Assembly: GCF_946221105.1 (NCBI RefSeq)
Contig: NZ_CAMICL010000025.1
Location: 1 to 31,602, forward strand
Direction: 5' to 3'
Length of the DNA: 31,602 bases
Source: an uncultured Corynebacterium sp.
GTDB lineage: Bacteria; Actinomycetota; Actinomycetes; Mycobacteriales; Mycobacteriaceae
Shown: positions 8,919 through 16,345 of the stretch, in pieces
Layout: every line of letters starts with the position of its first letter
Numbering within the stretch: position 1 is the stretch's first letter
Program-made: the position numbers and the translations under genes
The notes under the pieces: model-generated
Told to the model about the DNA's origin: nothing
The model's input: only the letters and a program-made list of their open reading frames with translations
Database searches by the model: none

Positions 8919-11276
8919 ATGGTGACGTTTAGCCTGTACAGCGGGTTGGACCTCGACGGCGCACTGATGAAGCCGACGATGAACTTCCTGCAGAAGCTCT
9001 CTGCGGACCCGACGAACCCGTCGCTGAAGATCAAGACGCTCACGAACGCCGTGGATAAACGCGTGCGCACCGGCCGCATCAACGACCAGTTCCGCGCCGT
9101 CATGTTCGAAATCCGCGAAGGCGACGTGCACCACTTCGTGCTCGTGCACGTGGACTCGCACGACGAAGGCAACCGCGCCGCCGAGAAGCTGGACCCGGAG
9201 CGGCTGCGGCTGGACATCAACCCCATCAACGGCATCACCACCCTGATCAAGGAGGAGCCGGCGGCGGATGGTTCTGCGGGCGCGGATTCGCGGGCGAAGG
9301 CGGAGGCTGCTGCGCGTGAGGCTCGCGAGCTGGCGGCTGAGCAGGTGCGTGCGGTGGCGGCCGAGAAGGGGGTCCGGGCGGAGCTCGTCGAGAAGCAAAC
9401 GCCCCCGCCGCGCAAGGCGTTGAAGGCGACGCCGGAGGAGCTGTGGGAGGAGCTGGGCATTGACCCCGAGCTGACCGCGCGGGTGCTGGAGCTGGAGTCT
9501 GAGGACGGGTTGGATGCGCTTTTAGCGCCGCGGCCGAAGTGGGAGCACGAGGCTGTGTTGGCGCTGGTGGCGGGGTACTCCGTGGAGCAGACGCGCGAGT
9601 CTTTGGGCTTGCGGAAGGTCACCGAGGCTGAGGCTGCGGAGTCTGAGGACGCGCGCCTGTTGGCCGGCCTGCGGAGGGCAGCTGCGGAGCTGGAGTTCGC
9701 GTACGTGGAGGATGTGGAGACCGAGTCGCTGCGCTCCGTGATCGAGTCCGGCAACTTTGACCAGTGGCGCGTGTACATCCACCCCGAGCAGCGCCACATG
9801 GCGGAGCACTCCTATAAAGGCTCCGCGCGCGTGTTCGGCGGTGCCGGCACCGGTAAGACGGTGGTGGCGGTGCACCGGGCGAACAACCTGGCCACCGGGC
9901 AGGTTGCTGGCGCCGGGCCGCGCGTGCTTCTGACCACGTTCACCAAGGGTCTGGCGCAGGGGTTGAAATCCCAGCTCAACGCGCTGAACAAGCGGTACCC
10001 GGAAGCCGGCGAGCCCGGCGAGGACGGCATCTGGGTAGACAACATCGACGCCGTGGTGGGCAAGGTGGTGTCGTTGGGCACGGTGGAGGAAATCGAGGAG
10101 GCGACGCGCCGGGTGCTCGGCGTGGCGTCTTCGCGCGTTCGGCCCTACAACGAGCTCGCCGCACGCCAGGTGTGGGAAGGCGCGCTCGAGGCTACCGACG
10201 AATCCATGCCCCGCGAGATTGCCAACGAGGCGTTCCTGCAGGCCGAGTACGAGGCGGTGGTGCTCGCCAGCGGGATTACAACGCAGGCGGAGTATTTGAA
10301 GGTGGCGCGCACCGGGCGTGGCACGCCGCTGAACCGGAAGCAGCGCAAGCAGGTGTGGGCGGTGCTGGAATCGCTGATGCAGACCCAGGCCATTGACGGC
10401 CAACTGTTCTGGCCCACCATGTCCGCCGTGGGCGCGGAGATTTTAAACGTGCGCTACGAGCGCGGCGGCGGGTCGCTTTTTGACCACGTTGTGGTGGACG
10501 AGGCGCAGGACTTCAACGCCGGGCACTGGCGGTTCTTGCGGGCGTGTGTGGCGGAGGGGCCGAATGATGTTTTCCTCGCCGAGGACTCCCACCAGCGCAT
10601 TTATGGCAATCCGCTGACGCTGTCGCACTTCGGCATTTCTACTCGTGGGCGTGCGTCGCGGCGTTTGACGTTGAACTACCGCACCACCAAGGAGAACCTG
10701 GACTACGCGCTGCAAATCTTGTTGGGCAGTGATTTAGAGTTTGTAGATGCCGAGGGTGAGGAGGACTCGGTGTTTGGGTATCGCTCCGCGCGCTCTGGCC
10801 CTGCGCCGGTGATTCTGCCCGCCGCGTCCGAGGATGAGGAGTTTGAGCTCGCCGCCGCCATGATTCACGATTGGCTTGAAGACGCCGAGCGCGCGCTTGA
10901 CGGCGGGGTACGCAAGGAGGTGCGCGTGGGCGTGATGTGCCGCACCCGCGGCCAGCTCTCCCGCGTGGTGTCCGGGCTTGCCGACCACGGCATCGACGCC
11001 GTATCCACCAAAAACGCCGAACTAGCCTCCCACGAGCAGGTCAGCGTGATGACCATGCACGGCGCCAAAGGCATGGAGTTCACCCACGTGATCCTCATGG
11101 GCGTGGGCAAGGACATCATGCCGCTGCGCTACCGGCTGAAGAACCTGTCCGAGGAAGACGCCCGCGCGGCCTTGCAGCGCGAACGCTCGCTGCTCTACGT
11201 GGCGGCCTCGCGCGCCCGCGACATGCTGGTGATCACGACTGTGGGCGAGCGCTCAGAGCTGCTGCCGGAGGGATAA
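8919..11276 (+). CDS. UvrD/Rep-type superfamily 1 helicase with RelE-like N-terminal domain
   Basis: A 785-residue protein. Residues 1-110 resemble a RelE/ParE-type fold: a 'VRTGRINDQFRAVMF' strand followed by 'VHVDSHDEGN', the layout found at the N-terminus of some UvrD-like helicases. A charged linker rich in Ala, Glu and Arg follows. The helicase core has Walker A GGAGTGKT (307-314), VVVDEAQD (D527), LNYRTT near 586, VMTMHGAKGMEF near 710 and LLYVAASRARD near 757, so all main SF1 motifs are intact. The ATG lies 4 nt after the stop of the giant helicase, with TAAGGAG just before it; an upstream in-frame start at 8817 would overlap the previous gene by 98 bp and has no such site. I infer it works with the giant helicase on the same nucleic-acid target. 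Confidence 0.88.
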   Translation: MVTFSLYSGLDLDGALMKPTMNFLQKLSADPTNPSLKIKTLTNAVDKRVRTGRINDQFRAVMFEIREGDVHHFVLVHVDSHDEGNRAAEKLDPERLRLDINPINGITTLIKEEPAADGSAGADSRAKAEAAAREARELAAEQVRAVAAEKGVRAELVEKQTPPPRKALKATPEELWEELGIDPELTARVLELESEDGLDALLAPRPKWEHEAVLALVAGYSVEQTRESLGLRKVTEAEAAESEDARLLAGLRRAAAELEFAYVEDVETESLRSVIESGNFDQWRVYIHPEQRHMAEHSYKGSARVFGGAGTGKTVVAVHRANNLATGQVAGAGPRVLLTTFTKGLAQGLKSQLNALNKRYPEAGEPGEDGIWVDNIDAVVGKVVSLGTVEEIEEATRRVLGVASSRVRPYNELAARQVWEGALEATDESMPREIANEAFLQAEYEAVVLASGITTQAEYLKVARTGRGTPLNRKQRKQVWAVLESLMQTQAIDGQLFWPTMSAVGAEILNVRYERGGGSLFDHVVVDEAQDFNAGHWRFLRACVAEGPNDVFLAEDSHQRIYGNPLTLSHFGISTRGRASRRLTLNYRTTKENLDYALQILLGSDLEFVDAEGEEDSVFGYRSARSGPAPVILPAASEDEEFELAAAMIHDWLEDAERALDGGVRKEVRVGVMCRTRGQLSRVVSGLADHGIDAVSTKNAELASHEQVSVMTMHGAKGMEFTHVILMGVGKDIMPLRYRLKNLSEEDARAALQRERSLLYVAASRARDMLVITTVGERSELLPEG

Positions 11277-11286
11277 GGGGGTTTCC

Positions 11287-12864
11287 ATGACTTCATGGCA
11301 TTTCTTCATTCCAGCACCGGAGCCATTACCGATCAGGGATCGGCACCCATATATAAGAAAGCCAAGCATGACATATACCGATCGTGCTGGCACTGAAACT
11401 TTTAGCGCCGATAGCGTGTGTCTGGTGCCACACCAAGTAAATGCCCCTGCAATAGCGCATTCAGCTTTTCAAGCCTGCAGTAATGCCATGAACCGTCGAC
11501 TTCATCCTAGACGTGTCACGGAGGATCACTCCTTCGTAAGCTCTGGTGACCAGGTTTTCACCGTTTTCGAAATAATCGTTAGTCGGGACTTTTCGCAAGA
11601 AACCGGACAGGTTGCTCAGGGTGAAGTCGATAGCCGGGACATTACAGCGGCCTTCGATTTTGGAATTTTGATGCTTAACCAGTGGCTAAGTGCTCTAGCA
11701 ATAGCGATTGGGGCCCCGGTAGCGCAGGTCAGGAGGGAGGCCCTTCCTAGTTCTATCCCATTCGCACACGGGGAAAAAGAACCATGGGAACTGGAGCGTC
11801 TCGAAATACCATTGCCCACGGTGGAGCCCACCGGTTTGTTCGTGGTGAACCAGAACTTCGATTGCGCGGAAGAGCACTTGCCTCAGCCGGATGAAGTTGG
11901 TCAATGGATCGATGCTGCATTAGTAAATCTTGATGTTCCCGGACCCTTTATCAGGTACACGGAACTGTTTTTCGAAGCTGAACGGTATGAAAGACGATCC
12001 GGGGACTACAACGTTGCTTGTATTCTTTACGCTTCTGCGTGCGAGACCCTTATAGATGAGTTACTCCAGCACCTCTTTTGGGAACAGGGGCTATCGCCAC
12101 ACGAAGCTGCCGAGCATTTCCTCAAAGGAAAGTCTGGACGAAAGCAGCAAAAATCAGTAACCGCTTTAATGATGCACGAGCTGTATCCCGTTCTTACCGG
12201 AAAATCGTGGCGAAAGGAGCAGTTGCGAGAGGAAAGTGCGGTTTCCAACTGGTACCGGTATGTAGCCACTATTCGTAACGGTGTCATTCACGGAGGGGCT
12301 GCTGTCGATGCAAGCATGATCCGAAATGCTCAAACTGCGGTTGAGGCACTGAATGAATTTTTTGCAAACAGGTTGTTCGAAGCCCGCGAACGATTCCCGC
12401 GAACAACGTTGGCCTTTCTCGGCGAACAGGGGCTCAAAAAACGAGGAAAATGGGAACAATTCCGTAGTCTTGAGCCGTCTTTGCAGAGCGCTAGTGACCG
12501 AATGAAGCGGTTTCGGAGGTGGAGTGATTACTTGACGACGTTCAGGAAATTCCCGGACTTGTTTGGGTCACCTGTTCGCGCGGAGGAGAGTTCTGCTCAC
12601 CTTGTATACGAAAATGGCAGACCATGCGAAGCATATGTCGTTCACGAGGCCGGTTCAGTTGCGAAGAGGCTCTCAATAGAGACGGCCCGCCAGGCACCAG
12701 CATTCCAAGAACTCTTTGACAGAGATATCGAAAAAGATGCTCGAACAGTGATTGCCTTTAGAGAAACAGGCGGCGTAAAAGTTCCTGCTGGCGCTCGATG
12801 GGATTGCTACGTTTACGAGGCTTTAAGGCCGTTTACGGTTGCGCCACCAGAGCTACCAAAATGA
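11287..12864 (+). CDS. HEPN-domain protein of unknown family, third gene of the helicase operon
   Basis: A 525-residue protein. Residues about 235-360 form a helical HEPN-like domain with the Rx4-6H signature R330 to H335 in RNGVIHGG, preceded by a helix 'CILYASACETLIDELL' typical of the first HEPN helix. This suggests RNase activity, as in ApeA-like and other abortive-infection proteins. The N-terminal 230 residues and the C-terminal 165 residues match nothing I recognise. The start ATG follows AAGGGGG and sits 10 nt after the UvrD-type gene, so it is probably cotranscribed with the helicases. Base composition is clearly lower in G+C than in the two helicase genes. It is the likely killing component of the operon by inference; a structural role for a catalytically dead HEPN is the alternative. 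Confidence 0.75.
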   Translation: MTSWHFFIPAPEPLPIRDRHPYIRKPSMTYTDRAGTETFSADSVCLVPHQVNAPAIAHSAFQACSNAMNRRLHPRRVTEDHSFVSSGDQVFTVFEIIVSRDFSQETGQVAQGEVDSRDITAAFDFGILMLNQWLSALAIAIGAPVAQVRREALPSSIPFAHGEKEPWELERLEIPLPTVEPTGLFVVNQNFDCAEEHLPQPDEVGQWIDAALVNLDVPGPFIRYTELFFEAERYERRSGDYNVACILYASACETLIDELLQHLFWEQGLSPHEAAEHFLKGKSGRKQQKSVTALMMHELYPVLTGKSWRKEQLREESAVSNWYRYVATIRNGVIHGGAAVDASMIRNAQTAVEALNEFFANRLFEARERFPRTTLAFLGEQGLKKRGKWEQFRSLEPSLQSASDRMKRFRRWSDYLTTFRKFPDLFGSPVRAEESSAHLVYENGRPCEAYVVHEAGSVAKRLSIETARQAPAFQELFDRDIEKDARTVIAFRETGGVKVPAGARWDCYVYEALRPFTVAPPELPK

Positions 12865-12903
12865 GGCCTTGGAGCACGCAGGTTGCAGCAAGTGGTCGCT
12901 TAA

Positions 12904-13857
12904 TTACTCAAACTCACTTATTGTCTGCTGGTCGGCTTCGTCGCCCTCGCGGTCTTCCCAGGCTGCGAGCGTGGTGCACGGCTCATCCTGCAGGTGCCAC
13001 ATCGTTCTGCCATTTGCTGCACCGCCCACCAGGAATGCCGCTGCGGCGGACGGGCTGGTGAACTCCAAGTCTGAGGTCAGTGTGTTGTCCTGGATCTGGT
13101 CCGCGTAGCGCTCCCGCGTGGCGTGGACCCCTCGTGGGGCGCTGGGGCGCAGCTCCGGGCGCAACGTAGATCCTTCGAGGACGAGGAAACCGGAAGTGGT
13201 GCGCTGGCCCAGGCCCTGCACACCTTGGCTGAGAACGGTGAGCTCGAAGACCGGTTCCTCGTCATCGCTTGGGCGCGCCGGGGCTGCAGCCGTGTTGTTC
13301 GAGGTGCGAGCCTTCGACGAAGTTGCTTTCGGTTGGAAAGCGGAAACGCCCAGAGCGCTGATGATGAGGTTGGTGTTCTCGATGAACTCGTCCAACTCTG
13401 CTTGGGTCTCTTCGCTGACACTGCCAGCGGACGGGGTGTTGCCGTTGGCGACTTCATAACGATCCGCCTTAATGGCGCGCTGGTGGAACGCGTTTTCCAG
13501 GAAGGTGATCTCGGTGGCGCCCCAGGAATCGTCGACCACAACGACGTAGATGATGCGGTTAAAAAAGTCTTTGTCTGCGCTGCGCGAATGCTCGGCGGCC
13601 CTGGCAAAAGCGACGCCGTTCTGGCGGGGCGCGGTTTGGCCGATGTAAATGCGCGGCTTGTCCGTCTCCGGGTTCGTGCCGACAAGGAAATACACCGCCG
13701 GGTGGTTCAACTCAGGACGCCCTCGGAGTTCTTCAGAATTGAGCTCGGTGCGCGGGATTGAATAGACTCGGCCGACCCAATTTCTAATTGAGGCCTTGAT
13801 TGGCCCGTCAGCGGTGCCGTCCATCATGAAGAGCTGCAGCGTTTTCGGAGAACCCAT
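12904..13857 (-). CDS. GIY-YIG nuclease family protein with DUF4357
   Basis: A 317-residue protein convergent with the helicase operon, 39 bp away. The GIY-YIG fold is visible as AVYFLVG followed by RIYIGQT about 20 residues later, then an Arg-rich helix with H-S-R and a conserved ENAF in 'FLENAFHQRA', which supplies the catalytic Glu. The C-terminal 90 residues, with 'GFLVLEGS' and 'SPSAAAAFLVGG', match DUF4357, often fused to GIY-YIG nucleases. The start at 13857 is kept because the N-terminal 'LQLFMMDGTADG...IRNWVG' block is conserved in this family, although no strong Shine-Dalgarno is seen. Such proteins are widespread in accessory regions and some are nucleases. It may belong to the island or be an unrelated passenger. 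Confidence 0.85.
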   Translation of the reverse strand: MGSPKTLQLFMMDGTADGPIKASIRNWVGRVYSIPRTELNSEELRGRPELNHPAVYFLVGTNPETDKPRIYIGQTAPRQNGVAFARAAEHSRSADKDFFNRIIYVVVVDDSWGATEITFLENAFHQRAIKADRYEVANGNTPSAGSVSEETQAELDEFIENTNLIISALGVSAFQPKATSSKARTSNNTAAAPARPSDDEEPVFELTVLSQGVQGLGQRTTSGFLVLEGSTLRPELRPSAPRGVHATRERYADQIQDNTLTSDLEFTSPSAAAAFLVGGAANGRTMWHLQDEPCTTLAAWEDREGDEADQQTISEFE

Positions 13858-13860
13858 GCG

Positions 13861-13983
13861 GTTGAGCGTAATCCGAAACTCAAGCTGACTCAGCTTGAGG
13901 TGGCGGAGGTTGCCGATGCGTCATCTCGTGCGGACTCCGCATTGCGCCGTGTGGGGCCTGCCGAGATTCGACAGTTGCGCAGC
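13861..13983 (+). pseudogene. Fossil HTH (XRE-like) gene fragment
   Basis: A short open frame with no start codon of its own encodes KLTQLEVAEVADAS and ends at a TAA. This resembles the helix-turn-helix of the XRE protein 820 bp downstream (RLTQLEVAEFADVS), and the two DNA stretches match at roughly three quarters of positions over 39 bp. It lies directly upstream of the GIY-YIG gene start on the other strand. I read it as a truncated duplicate or the remnant of a related antitoxin gene. Chance similarity over this short length is possible. Confidence 0.35.
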
Positions 13984-14036
13984 GCCATCAGTTAAGCCGG
14001 GGTCGGCAATGCCGAGAAACACTGTGGCGCGGGAGA

Positions 14037-14042
14037 TAGAGT
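14037..14042 (+). promoter_or_regulatory. -10 box for a leaderless small secreted protein gene
   Basis: TAGAGT lies 6 nt before the ATG at 14049, the spacing expected when transcription begins at the start codon. The nearest Shine-Dalgarno-like GGAG is 13 nt from the ATG, too far to be effective. No good -35 box is visible. Confidence 0.4.
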
Positions 14043-14048
14043 GTTCCT

Positions 14049-14435
14049 ATGAAAAAGTCTCCTCTCCTTGCTGCAACAGCAGCACTACTCATCACAACAC
14101 TGTCCGTGCCTGCTGCTAACGCCGAGCTGCCCCCAACTGAGCGGGACCAGTTCCGCACCGATCCCGTCGGGGCGATTGCTTGGCAAGCTATTAAGGGCTC
14201 TTCGGAATACGTGCGCGCCGATGGCAACACCATGATGGCCGCGTCCTTCTTCTCCATGACTTCGCCCGGGGAGAGTATCGGCCTGCCAGCCCTGGAGAAC
14301 TGCGCCGAGCGCGTCGGCTCCTCTTCGCCGGCAGGCGGTGTGCGCTACGTGGCGGCAGCCCTGTGCGCAACCTTCGACCCGAATGCCCGCAGTCAGGTGC
14401 AGCGCGGTGACTTTGGCTACGCGCCGCTGGGCTAA
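14049..14435 (+). CDS. Small secreted protein of unknown function
   Basis: A 128-residue protein with a clear Sec signal peptide: MKK, a hydrophobic run rich in Ala, Leu and Thr, then a VPAANA cleavage site near residue 25. The mature part of about 100 residues contains two cysteines that could form a disulfide and no membrane anchor, so it is probably released or loosely wall-associated. I do not recognise the family. It lies between the GIY-YIG gene and an orphan HTH regulator, with its own probable promoter. Confidence 0.7.
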   Translation: MKKSPLLAATAALLITTLSVPAANAELPPTERDQFRTDPVGAIAWQAIKGSSEYVRADGNTMMAASFFSMTSPGESIGLPALENCAERVGSSSPAGGVRYVAAALCATFDPNARSQVQRGDFGYAPLG

Positions 14436-14557
14436 GCCGGTGCGTAGATAGACAGATCGCTGCGTGTATGCGGCCGAGACCACCCTGCGAGCTTGCGCTC
14501 GGCGGAGCGAACGTGCCGATCTGAAATTGAGGACGCGTGTCTCCAAGTCAGAGCGAA

Positions 14558-14616
14558 CGCACCGAAATGTGCTGTTTTGTGCTAACCTCACGGCCTATAG
14601 GAACAGATTCGGTGCG
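14558..14616. repeat. Inverted repeat around the promoter of the XRE regulator
   Basis: Nine-base arms CGCACCGAA (14558-14566) and TTCGGTGCG (14608-14616) are exact reverse complements with a 41-bp spacer containing a TATAGG box. The element ends about 40 bp before the GTG of the XRE gene. HipB-like regulators usually repress their own promoter, so this is a plausible operator, inferred from position only. Confidence 0.4.
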
Positions 14617-14658
14617 AACGTTCCGTAACAGCATACGGTCAGCGAGGAGACGTGACAC

Positions 14659-14883
14659 GTGGACATAGAGGCACTCGGCAGCTTTGTGCGCGCCCAGCGT
14701 AAGGAGCGGAGGCTGACCCAACTGGAGGTCGCCGAGTTTGCCGACGTGTCGGACCGGTTCCTTCGGGAGCTGGAGCACGGTAAGCCGACGGCCGAGATTG
14801 GCAAGGTGATCGACGTTCTTGCCGTGCTCGGGTACGACCTTAAACCCGTCGTGCATAGAGCTGACGAGCTGGGGCGATTTTGA
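14659..14883 (+). CDS. XRE-family HTH regulator, HipB/Y4mF-like antitoxin without partner
   Basis: A 74-residue protein that is almost entirely one lambda-repressor-type helix-turn-helix: LTQLEVAEFADVSDRFLREL spans helices 2 and 3, followed by EHGKPTAEIGKVIDVLAVLGYDL, a pattern typical of HipB and Y4mF antitoxins. It starts at GTG with GAGGAG about 9 nt upstream. In intact modules a HipA kinase follows immediately; here the next sequence is a dispersed repeat and a short orphan frame, so the toxin has been lost or the regulator is solitary. An inverted repeat in its promoter suggests autoregulation. Confidence 0.75.
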   Translation: MDIEALGSFVRAQRKERRLTQLEVAEFADVSDRFLRELEHGKPTAEIGKVIDVLAVLGYDLKPVVHRADELGRF

Positions 14884-14895
14884 GCGTCGCCCCTT

Positions 14896-14940
14896 GCGGA
14901 CTCCGCATTGCGGACAAGTGGGTACGCACCAACTGTTTGA
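14896..14940. repeat. Dispersed palindromic repeat, copy 1
   Basis: This copy starts GCGGACTCCGCATTGCGGAC and continues with a GGGTACGCACC element and AACTGTTTGA. The core holds the hairpin TCCGCATTGCGGA. It begins 12 bp after the XRE gene. Related copies lie at 15209, 16211 and 30873, with partial matches at 13929 and 17851. Confidence 0.75.
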
Positions 14941-14967
14941 GACTGCCAAGTTTTGAAATTGCCGGGC

Positions 14968-15207
14968 ATGGAGTTATTGCCTGAAACGTTGACGCTCAAT
15001 AGTGTCTTCGGCAGGAGCACCTCCATCAATCTCTTCTCGGGCATTCTCGAGGCAGCCAAGTTGGCGGCTGAAAAGAACGACCTCCGTCAGGCGCTGGGGC
15101 GGTCTGGAGAATCGGCGGGGTCAAATGCTGCGGATGAGCTACCAGCGTTCGACTGCGGTGGGCCGCCATTGGTCGATCTCGATGACAAGGGCGCAGACTG
15201 GCTCTAA
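14968..15207 (+). CDS. Orphan 79-84-residue hypothetical protein or gene remnant
   Basis: A short frame lying exactly between two copies of the dispersed repeat. ATG 14968 is the likeliest start (a TTG at 14953 would add five residues). It has no good ribosome site. The C-terminus is acidic (LVDLDDKGADWL) and the middle is helical. I do not recognise it. The 12 bp at its start (TGCCGGGCATGG) also occur at the start of the 268-residue gene at 16346, which likewise follows a repeat copy. It may be a decayed 3' fragment rather than a working gene. Confidence 0.35.
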   Translation: MELLPETLTLNSVFGRSTSINLFSGILEAAKLAAEKNDLRQALGRSGESAGSNAADELPAFDCGGPPLVDLDDKGADWL

Positions 15208-15208
15208 C

Positions 15209-15282
15209 AACTCCGCATTGCGGACAACTGGGTGTGCACCAACTGTTTGAGGGTGGAAACCTTTGGTGCGTCGATAAGTTTC
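15209..15282. repeat. Dispersed palindromic repeat, copy 2 (longest)
   Basis: This copy has the TCCGCATTGCGGA hairpin, GGGTGTGCACC, AACTGTTTGA and then an extension, ACCTTTGGTGCGTCGATAAG, shared in part with copies 3 and 4. It lies just after the orphan frame at 14968-15207 and downstream of the lysE-like gene. Confidence 0.75.
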
Positions 15283-15395
15283 ACGTTCGTGAGCAACGCC
15301 CTCGTATGCACTGCCCGAAATGCTCTGGACAGGCTGGAAGGCGATAAACACCAGCGTGGGTAGTGCTACCCCGACGTTTTGGCGTTAAAAAGTCC

Positions 15396-16061
15396 TCAAA
15401 GAGAATGTAAGCCCTCGAAAAGGATAATGGCACCCAGCAGAAGGAAGACCACACCGCTGACAATATCTACCCAGGCCGAGTTCTTAGCCATCCACTTCGC
15501 AACCGCGCGGGTAGCCAAAGCCACCCCCACGAATAGCATGAGGCTTTCCAGAATCAATACGGCACCCACCATGAGGTTGGCACCGATGCCCATGTCGGGA
15601 TCGATGAAATTGGCAAAGATGGCGCCGAAGAAAATGACCGCCTTGGGGTTCGAAAGATCGCAGATAAATCCCATGCGAAATGCGGTGGCCGCCTTGATGA
15701 TGCCGTCCGGTGTAAACCCGCGCGGCTGCGGGGCGCGGGTTTCGGTACCCACTACAGTTGCGGGCGCGCGGCGCTCCTTGAAGCCATCGGTAATTGCGGT
15801 ATAGGCCATCCACAGCAGGTAACAGCCACCAAGAACCTGCAGTGCCACGAGGATGCCAGGGTGCGTAGTAATCAATGCGGACAGCCCCGCCAAGGAGGCC
15901 ACGGTCCAGATGGCAAGGCCGGTGGTACTACCCAGCGCCGCCCATACGGCTGCGCGCGTAGAGCGCGTACCTAAGCGAATGATTTGCATTACGTCTGGAC
16001 CCGGCGAGGCCAACGCCGCGAACCACACGCCCATAAGGGTTACTAGGGCGCTAATTGCCAC
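15396..16061 (-). CDS. LysE/RhtB-family amino-acid exporter
   Basis: A 221-residue integral membrane protein with about six hydrophobic segments. The N-terminal 'ASPGPDVMQIIRLGTRSTRAAVWAALGS' region is the family signature (SPGP followed by a Gly/Ala-rich second helix), and 'FSNPKAVIFF' is matched here by 'LSNPKAVIFFGAIFANF'. Members export basic or neutral amino acids such as lysine, threonine or homoserine by proton exchange; the substrate cannot be told from sequence. It starts at GTG with GGGAGG about 7 nt upstream. No LysG-type regulator is adjacent. The upstream region has a TATAGT box inside a GTGACA/TGTCAC inverted repeat, suggesting repressor control. Confidence 0.88.
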   Translation of the reverse strand: MAISALVTLMGVWFAALASPGPDVMQIIRLGTRSTRAAVWAALGSTTGLAIWTVASLAGLSALITTHPGILVALQVLGGCYLLWMAYTAITDGFKERRAPATVVGTETRAPQPRGFTPDGIIKAATAFRMGFICDLSNPKAVIFFGAIFANFIDPDMGIGANLMVGAVLILESLMLFVGVALATRAVAKWMAKNSAWVDIVSGVVFLLLGAIILFEGLHSL

Positions 16062-16090
16062 CTAACACCTCCCTGCTATTGGATTTGCGC

Positions 16091-16114
16091 GTGACACTAT
16101 AACGGCGCTGTCAC
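16091..16114 (-). promoter_or_regulatory. Putative lysE-like gene promoter and operator
   Basis: On the minus strand TATAGT (16096-16101) lies 35 nt before the GTG start and inside an inverted repeat with GTGACA and TGTCAC arms. TGTCACCTGC recurs at about 16180. A second inverted repeat, AAGTTGT/ACAACTT, lies at 16132-16164. No -35 box is clear. Confidence 0.35.
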
Positions 16115-16210
16115 CTGCAGCGAAACAGATAAGTTGTGTGATTTAGGTATCTCTTATAACAACTTGTTTATAGAAATTTGTCACCTGCCTGAGGGCTTCT
16201 GCGCTTGTGC

Positions 16211-16275
16211 GCTCCGCATTGCGGACAATTGGGTGCGCACCCACTGTTGGGGTTGGCGACCTTTGGTGCGTCGAT
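16211..16275. repeat. Dispersed palindromic repeat, copy 3
   Basis: This copy has the CTCCGCATTGCGGACAA hairpin core, then TTGGGTGCGCACC and, after an altered middle, ACCTTTGGTGCGTCGAT as in copy 2. It ends about 70 bp before the gene for the 268-residue protein. Confidence 0.75.
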
Positions 16276-16345
16276 GGGCGGATGTCCACTGAAATGAGCA
16301 CGTGAGGGGCTGTGCTCGCGCGGGGCGAGACGTAGGCTGCCGGGC

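Noticed and set aside
2582..11276. A complete known Druantia or DISARM system
   Set aside because: The large DUF1998-type helicase fits, but no DUF4338 protein, methylase or PLD protein is encoded nearby.
14896..15282. Insertion-sequence ends flanking the orphan frame
   Set aside because: The repeats are direct and palindromic, with no transposase and no target duplication.
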